From positions 1 to 9,133 of the forward strand of contig JASHRY010000320.1 of the NCBI GenBank assembly GCA_030037105.1: a DNA stretch of 9,133 nt, written 5' to 3'. This DNA comes from Xanthobacteraceae bacterium. GTDB lineage: Bacteria > Pseudomonadota > Alphaproteobacteria > Rhizobiales > Xanthobacteraceae. Below are positions 6,704-9,133 of the stretch, one piece after another. The stretch's first letter is position 1. Each line of letters begins with the position of its first letter. The position numbers and the translations under genes are program-made. Under the pieces are notes generated by a model. The model saw nothing but the letters and a program-made list of their open reading frames with translations, did no database searches and was not told the DNA's origin.

Positions 6704-8277
6704 GCAACCTCCAACAGCTTGGCACGGGCTGCCAAACTGAAAAATTCCTCAAGCGTGTCGAAACGGTAGGCATCGAGCGATACGCCGTTGTCCTCGGCCA
6801 GCCGCAGACGCGGCTCGGTCATGTCGATCCGTGGCAGAAGGTAATAATCGAGCGGCTCGCGGTTTGGCCGATCCATCCGAACTGCCACGGTGATGTCGGG
6901 CCAGAGCCCGACGTCAAAGCGGACTTCCCAGCGAAGCGAACCTGCGGCCGTCAATCGGCAACGGACCACGACGATCGAGGCAGTGAATTCGTCATTGATG
7001 GTCAGGAGATCGGTGGCCGGGTCCTGAACGACAGAACCGCCGGTGCTTTCGATCCCCTTGATCGTGTCGGTCACGATCTGGGGGTGCAGGCGGCGCAGCG
7101 CGCGATTGATCTCAATATAGCGGTAGTCGCGATCGGGCGTGTAGCCGACCATTTCATAGGCGCGCAGCAGGCTGCCAAACCGGTTTTGATAGGCGCTGCT
7201 GGAGGGCAGTTGCTCTGCCTCGTCGATTATGATGCCGGAGAGATAGCCGCGGTCTTTCAGTAGGCGCTGGAGCGCCTCAAGCATCTCCTCGTTCGTGAGT
7301 CGTTGCGATCGCTCGCGAATAATTGCTTGCGCGGCATCGAACAGCGATCGTTCGATAAGCGGCGCGAACACGCCGTCGGCCCGAATCCACATCTCAGGAC
7401 TGTTGCGGACCCTTTTCTTTTTGAGTTTGAAAGAGCCGCGATTCCAAACGTTGTTACCGACGTATTTCTCATTGATGAGGACTTGGTGAACCGTACCGCG
7501 GGTCCACGGCCGGCCGAGGTCCGTCGTCACGCCGCGTTGATTAAGAATGTCCGCTATTTCTGCTTCAGGACGTCCGTCGGTCACAAAAGATCGGTACATC
7601 CAGCGAACATTCTCAATTTCCTCCGGTGGACCCGGCACCAATACCACGCGGTCGGTCTGGATGCTTTTGTGCTCGCCTTTGGCGAGCTCGCCCTTGGCAG
7701 CACCGGATTGGTCGATCAAACTGCGGCGCAAGCCATATCCTGGCGGTCCACCCTGCCGAAATCCAAGTTCGATCAAACGGCATTGGCCAGCAAAGACCTT
7801 TACCGACAATTCTCGGCTATACTCTCCGGCCATTGCGCGCTTGACGCCCTTGACGATTGTGGAGACCGGACTTCCGTCGTTCTCGAATTGCTCGGCGCAA
7901 TATTGCACGCTGATGCCAGCACGCTTGCAGATGTACTCGTAATAGGCGCTCTCGTCGGCGTCCTGGAAGCGTCCCCATCGGCTGACGTCATAAACCAGAA
8001 TGGTCGCGAAATCCGCTTTGCCGCTTTGCACATCCTCGATCAATTGCTTCAACGCATCGCGCCCATCCAGCCGAAGCCCGCTCCGTCCCACGTCGGCATA
8101 AGTGCGCACAATTTCCAGGTCGCGCCGTGCCGCATATTGGCGGATCGCTTCTGACTGGTTCTCGGTGGAGTATTTCTGGTGATCGGTCGACATGCGGACA
8201 TATTCGGCCGCGCGGGCTGCGCTTGCCTGCCCAACGTTGTCCGATCCAGGCGATGGAGGAGTTCGATGCCCGACCAC
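6700..8277 (-). CDS. Large serine recombinase
   Basis: A 525-residue site-specific recombinase of the large serine type, which cuts DNA through a serine and joins att sites during integration or excision. The catalytic domain (about 22-165) has RAAEYVRMSTDHQ with R28 and nucleophile S30, YADVGRSGLRLDGR (60-73), and YDVSRWGR (96-103). The recombinase domain follows (about 178-290: GGPPGYGLRR, GVTTDLGRPWTRGTVHQVLI). The C-terminal third lacks the usual cysteine zinc ribbon. Instead, around 332-381, it has PSSSAYQNRFGSLLRAYEMVGYT in two overlapping pieces resembling the HNH-associated repeat (HNH_repeat), a small DNA-binding unit. The GTG at 8275-8277 is the only usable start before the catalytic domain, because a TAA lies in frame a few codons upstream. 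It is the first gene of a three-gene operon. Whether it integrates, excises or inverts cannot be told, since no att sites are recognised. Confidence 0.93.
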   Translation of the reverse strand: MVGHRTPPSPGSDNVGQASAARAAEYVRMSTDHQKYSTENQSEAIRQYAARRDLEIVRTYADVGRSGLRLDGRDALKQLIEDVQSGKADFATILVYDVSRWGRFQDADESAYYEYICKRAGISVQYCAEQFENDGSPVSTIVKGVKRAMAGEYSRELSVKVFAGQCRLIELGFRQGGPPGYGLRRSLIDQSGAAKGELAKGEHKSIQTDRVVLVPGPPEEIENVRWMYRSFVTDGRPEAEIADILNQRGVTTDLGRPWTRGTVHQVLINEKYVGNNVWNRGSFKLKKKRVRNSPEMWIRADGVFAPLIERSLFDAAQAIIRERSQRLTNEEMLEALQRLLKDRGYLSGIIIDEAEQLPSSSAYQNRFGSLLRAYEMVGYTPDRDYRYIEINRALRRLHPQIVTDTIKGIESTGGSVVQDPATDLLTINDEFTASIVVVRCRLTAAGSLRWEVRFDVGLWPDITVAVRMDRPNREPLDYYLLPRIDMTEPRLRLAEDNGVSLDAYRFDTLEEFFSLAARAKLLEVA

Positions 8278-8374
8278 TTCAACCGTCCGTCCGCGGCCAA
8301 TTTAGCTCTTCGGAGCCGATCCGGTTCCTACCTTCTCCGCGTCTCGACCATTCTAGATCGGAGGAGAGGGCAAC
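8278..8374. promoter_or_regulatory. Divergent intergenic region between recombinase and regulator
   Basis: These 97 bases separate two divergent genes, so both promoters should lie here or just inside the genes. On the plus strand GGAGGAGAGGG at 8360-8370 is a strong ribosome site for the ATG at 8375. On the minus strand the recombinase GTG has only a weak GGACGG upstream. I see no clear -35/-10 pair in either direction. This is also a natural place to look for an att site or a regulator operator. Confidence 0.5.
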
Positions 8375-8749
8375 ATGTTGCCGAAGAAGGGCAAGAAATT
8401 GCCTAAGATGGGCAAGAAATTGCACCGCGGCGGATTAGGCGATGGAGTCGCATTAGATTTCGGCGCATCGATAGCGCAGGCTCTCGAGGCCGAACTTGGC
8501 TCAAATCATCAAACCATTAAGACGGTAATGCGCTGGACGGGCGCGAGCGAACGAACGGTAAAGTACTGGTTTGCGGGCACCCATGGTCCAGGGGGCGAGC
8601 ATTTGGTGGCTTTGAGCCGGCATTCGGACGAGGTGTTTAGGGCGTTCCTATTGCTGGTGGGTCGCGGACCGGTCATTCTCACCGCCAAGCTTGCAGAGCT
8701 ACGGTTGAAGCTGCTGGACGTGGTCGAACACATTGACGGTCGCTCGTAA
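8375..8749 (+). CDS. Small predicted HTH DNA-binding protein with Lys-rich repeated N-terminus
   Basis: A 124-residue basic protein. Residues 2-15 are two copies of LPKxGKK, encoded by a 21-base tandem repeat (8378-8398 and 8399-8419, 2 mismatches). Residues 33-70 (IAQALEAELGSNHQTIKTVM, then RWTGASERTVKYWFAG) look like a helix-turn-helix: the SERTVKYWFAG helix would read DNA. The rest (LSRHSDEVFRAFLLLVGR, then LAELRLKLLDVVEHI) is helical and may dimerise. Similar small proteins occur in rhizobial mobile regions as I recall, but I know no named function. A strong GGAGGAGAGGG sits before the ATG, which supports this start over the internal ATG at 8408. Being divergent from the recombinase, it may control that operon (inference). 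A transcription regulator is the best guess. Confidence 0.75.
   Translation: MLPKKGKKLPKMGKKLHRGGLGDGVALDFGASIAQALEAELGSNHQTIKTVMRWTGASERTVKYWFAGTHGPGGEHLVALSRHSDEVFRAFLLLVGRGPVILTAKLAELRLKLLDVVEHIDGRS
8378..8419 (+). repeat. 21-base tandem repeat in coding DNA
   Basis: Two adjacent copies, TTGCCGAAGAAGGGCAAGAA(A) and TTGCCTAAGATGGGCAAGAA(A), differ at 2 of 21 positions. They encode LPKKGKK and LPKMGKK at the start of the small HTH protein. The unit looks recently duplicated and would raise positive charge near the N-terminus. Confidence 0.85.
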
Positions 8750-8779
8750 TTACGGGATCGGCAGAGACGACTCCTTGAA

Positions 8780-8798
8780 AACCCAACAAAGATGGGTT
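8780..8798 (+). other. Small hairpin upstream of DUF4160 gene
   Basis: AACCCA (8780-8785) and TGGGTT (8793-8798) pair around a 7-base loop. It lies between the HTH gene stop (8749) and the DUF4160 start (8806), close to the ribosome-binding zone, where no clear Shine-Dalgarno is seen. It could be a weak terminator for the upstream gene or could limit translation of the next one. Six pairs is short and may be chance. Confidence 0.3.
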
Positions 8799-8805
8799 AT
8801 GTGCA

Positions 8806-9048
8806 ATGGTGACGGTCCACCGCGCCTACGGCTTCCGGTTTGTGATTTTCTCGAACGATCACAGTCCGGCGCACGTGCACGTGTTCGGACAGGGTGGCGA
8901 AGCGAGGATCGTTTTGGAAGGCCCAGGTGGGATCACACTCGATTGGTTCGCCGGCATCAGCCGAGGCGATGTGCGCAAGCTGATGCAGGAAGTGCAGCGC
9001 GAGCAGGTGCGGCTGATCGCGATGTGGAGGACAATTCATGAGCGATGA
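8806..9048 (+). CDS. DUF4160 domain protein
   Basis: An 80-residue protein that fits the DUF4160 family over its full length. It has the hallmark HSPAHVHVFG (19-28), with FVIFSND just before, and the C-terminal helix RKLMQEVQREQVRLIAMWRT (57-76). Family function is not established; these genes often sit next to DUF2442 genes, and the pair has been suggested to be toxin-antitoxin-like. Here the stop TGA (9046-9048) overlaps the start of a DUF2442-like gene, as expected. No clear Shine-Dalgarno precedes the ATG; a GTG at 8809 is an alternative start. Gene order DUF4160 then DUF2442 supports a two-gene operon. Confidence 0.9.
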   Translation: MVTVHRAYGFRFVIFSNDHSPAHVHVFGQGGEARIVLEGPGGITLDWFAGISRGDVRKLMQEVQREQVRLIAMWRTIHER

Positions 9049-9133
9049 TGCGGGAACGATGATCGCGGAGGCCGAACGGCGTGGCCAACGCTCGCTGCGT
9101 ACCGAACCTCGCGCCCGCGCCGCCCGATACGAT
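9038..9133 (+). CDS. Partial DUF2442-like gene (5' end only)
   Basis: Thirty-two codons are visible before the window ends, starting at the ATG 9038-9040 with GGAGG 7 bases upstream (9026-9030). It overlaps the DUF4160 stop by 11 bases. The sequence around LRTEPRARAARYD resembles the EPRA-x-SARYD stretch near the N-terminus of many DUF2442 proteins, which supports the assignment. In this family the core domain follows and is outside the window. DUF2442 function is unknown; a partner role to DUF4160 is inferred from position. Confidence 0.7.
   Translation, partial: MSDDAGTMIAEAERRGQRSLRTEPRARAARYD

Noticed and set aside
7303..8154. Long open frame on the plus strand, 283 codons
   Set aside because: It lies entirely opposite the serine recombinase, which carries all catalytic residues; no domain and no ribosome site seen.
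8305..8370. Possible inverted repeat between CTCTTCGGAGCCGATC and GATCGGAGGAGAG
   Set aside because: The arms match only in part and the right arm is the ribosome site, so the match is better explained by purine-rich sequence.
8733..9041. 102-codon plus-strand frame overlapping the DUF4160 gene
   Set aside because: It is an out-of-frame shadow; the DUF4160 frame shows the HSPAHVHV motif and this one is Arg-rich with no recognisable domain.

Overview
The window is GC-rich and codes densely. Its gene content points to an alphaproteobacterium of the order Rhizobiales, most like Bradyrhizobium and relatives. The signs are a DUF2793-type phage tail protein, RepB-C-type ParB-like proteins beside a large serine recombinase, and a DUF4160/DUF2442 pair. 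This is inferred from protein style only; there is no rRNA or other taxonomic marker. It reads as an accessory region: a prophage edge, then a nuclease-helicase, then a recombinase island.

Layout, left to right. Positions 1-200 are the 3' end of a phage-like gene that appears to carry a 1-base deletion near 145. Positions 240-1100 (+) encode a tail-fibre-type protein. A second block on the minus strand runs convergently against it. Its genes at 4530-3001 (nuclease part) and 3017-1128 (SF1 helicase part) together look like one TM0106-family RecB-like nuclease/helicase of about 1130 residues, broken by a frameshift at about 3003. Positions 4531-4901 hold no confident gene but contain three inverted repeats, one of them a very strong hairpin at 4661-4702, and a weak candidate small ORF.

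Positions 8277-4902 (minus) form a tight three-gene operon: a large serine recombinase, a ParB-like protein overlapping it by 4 bases (ATGA), and a second, diverged ParB-like protein 2 bases further on. Both ParB-like proteins look like the RepB-C group of plasmid-partition relatives, but there is no ParA, replication initiator or recognisable parS nearby. They may therefore be accessory DNA-binding factors for the recombinase; this is the most interesting system in the window. Divergent from the recombinase is a 124-residue protein with a predicted helix-turn-helix and a Lys-rich repeated N-terminus (8375-8749, +). A DUF4160 gene follows, overlapping the start of a DUF2442-like gene that runs off the window end.

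How the parts may work together (inference): the recombinase moves an element, the two ParB-like proteins bind DNA at its ends or hold a recombination complex, and the divergent regulator sets the timing. The broken nuclease-helicase may be decayed cargo or a decayed host DNA-repair or defence gene.
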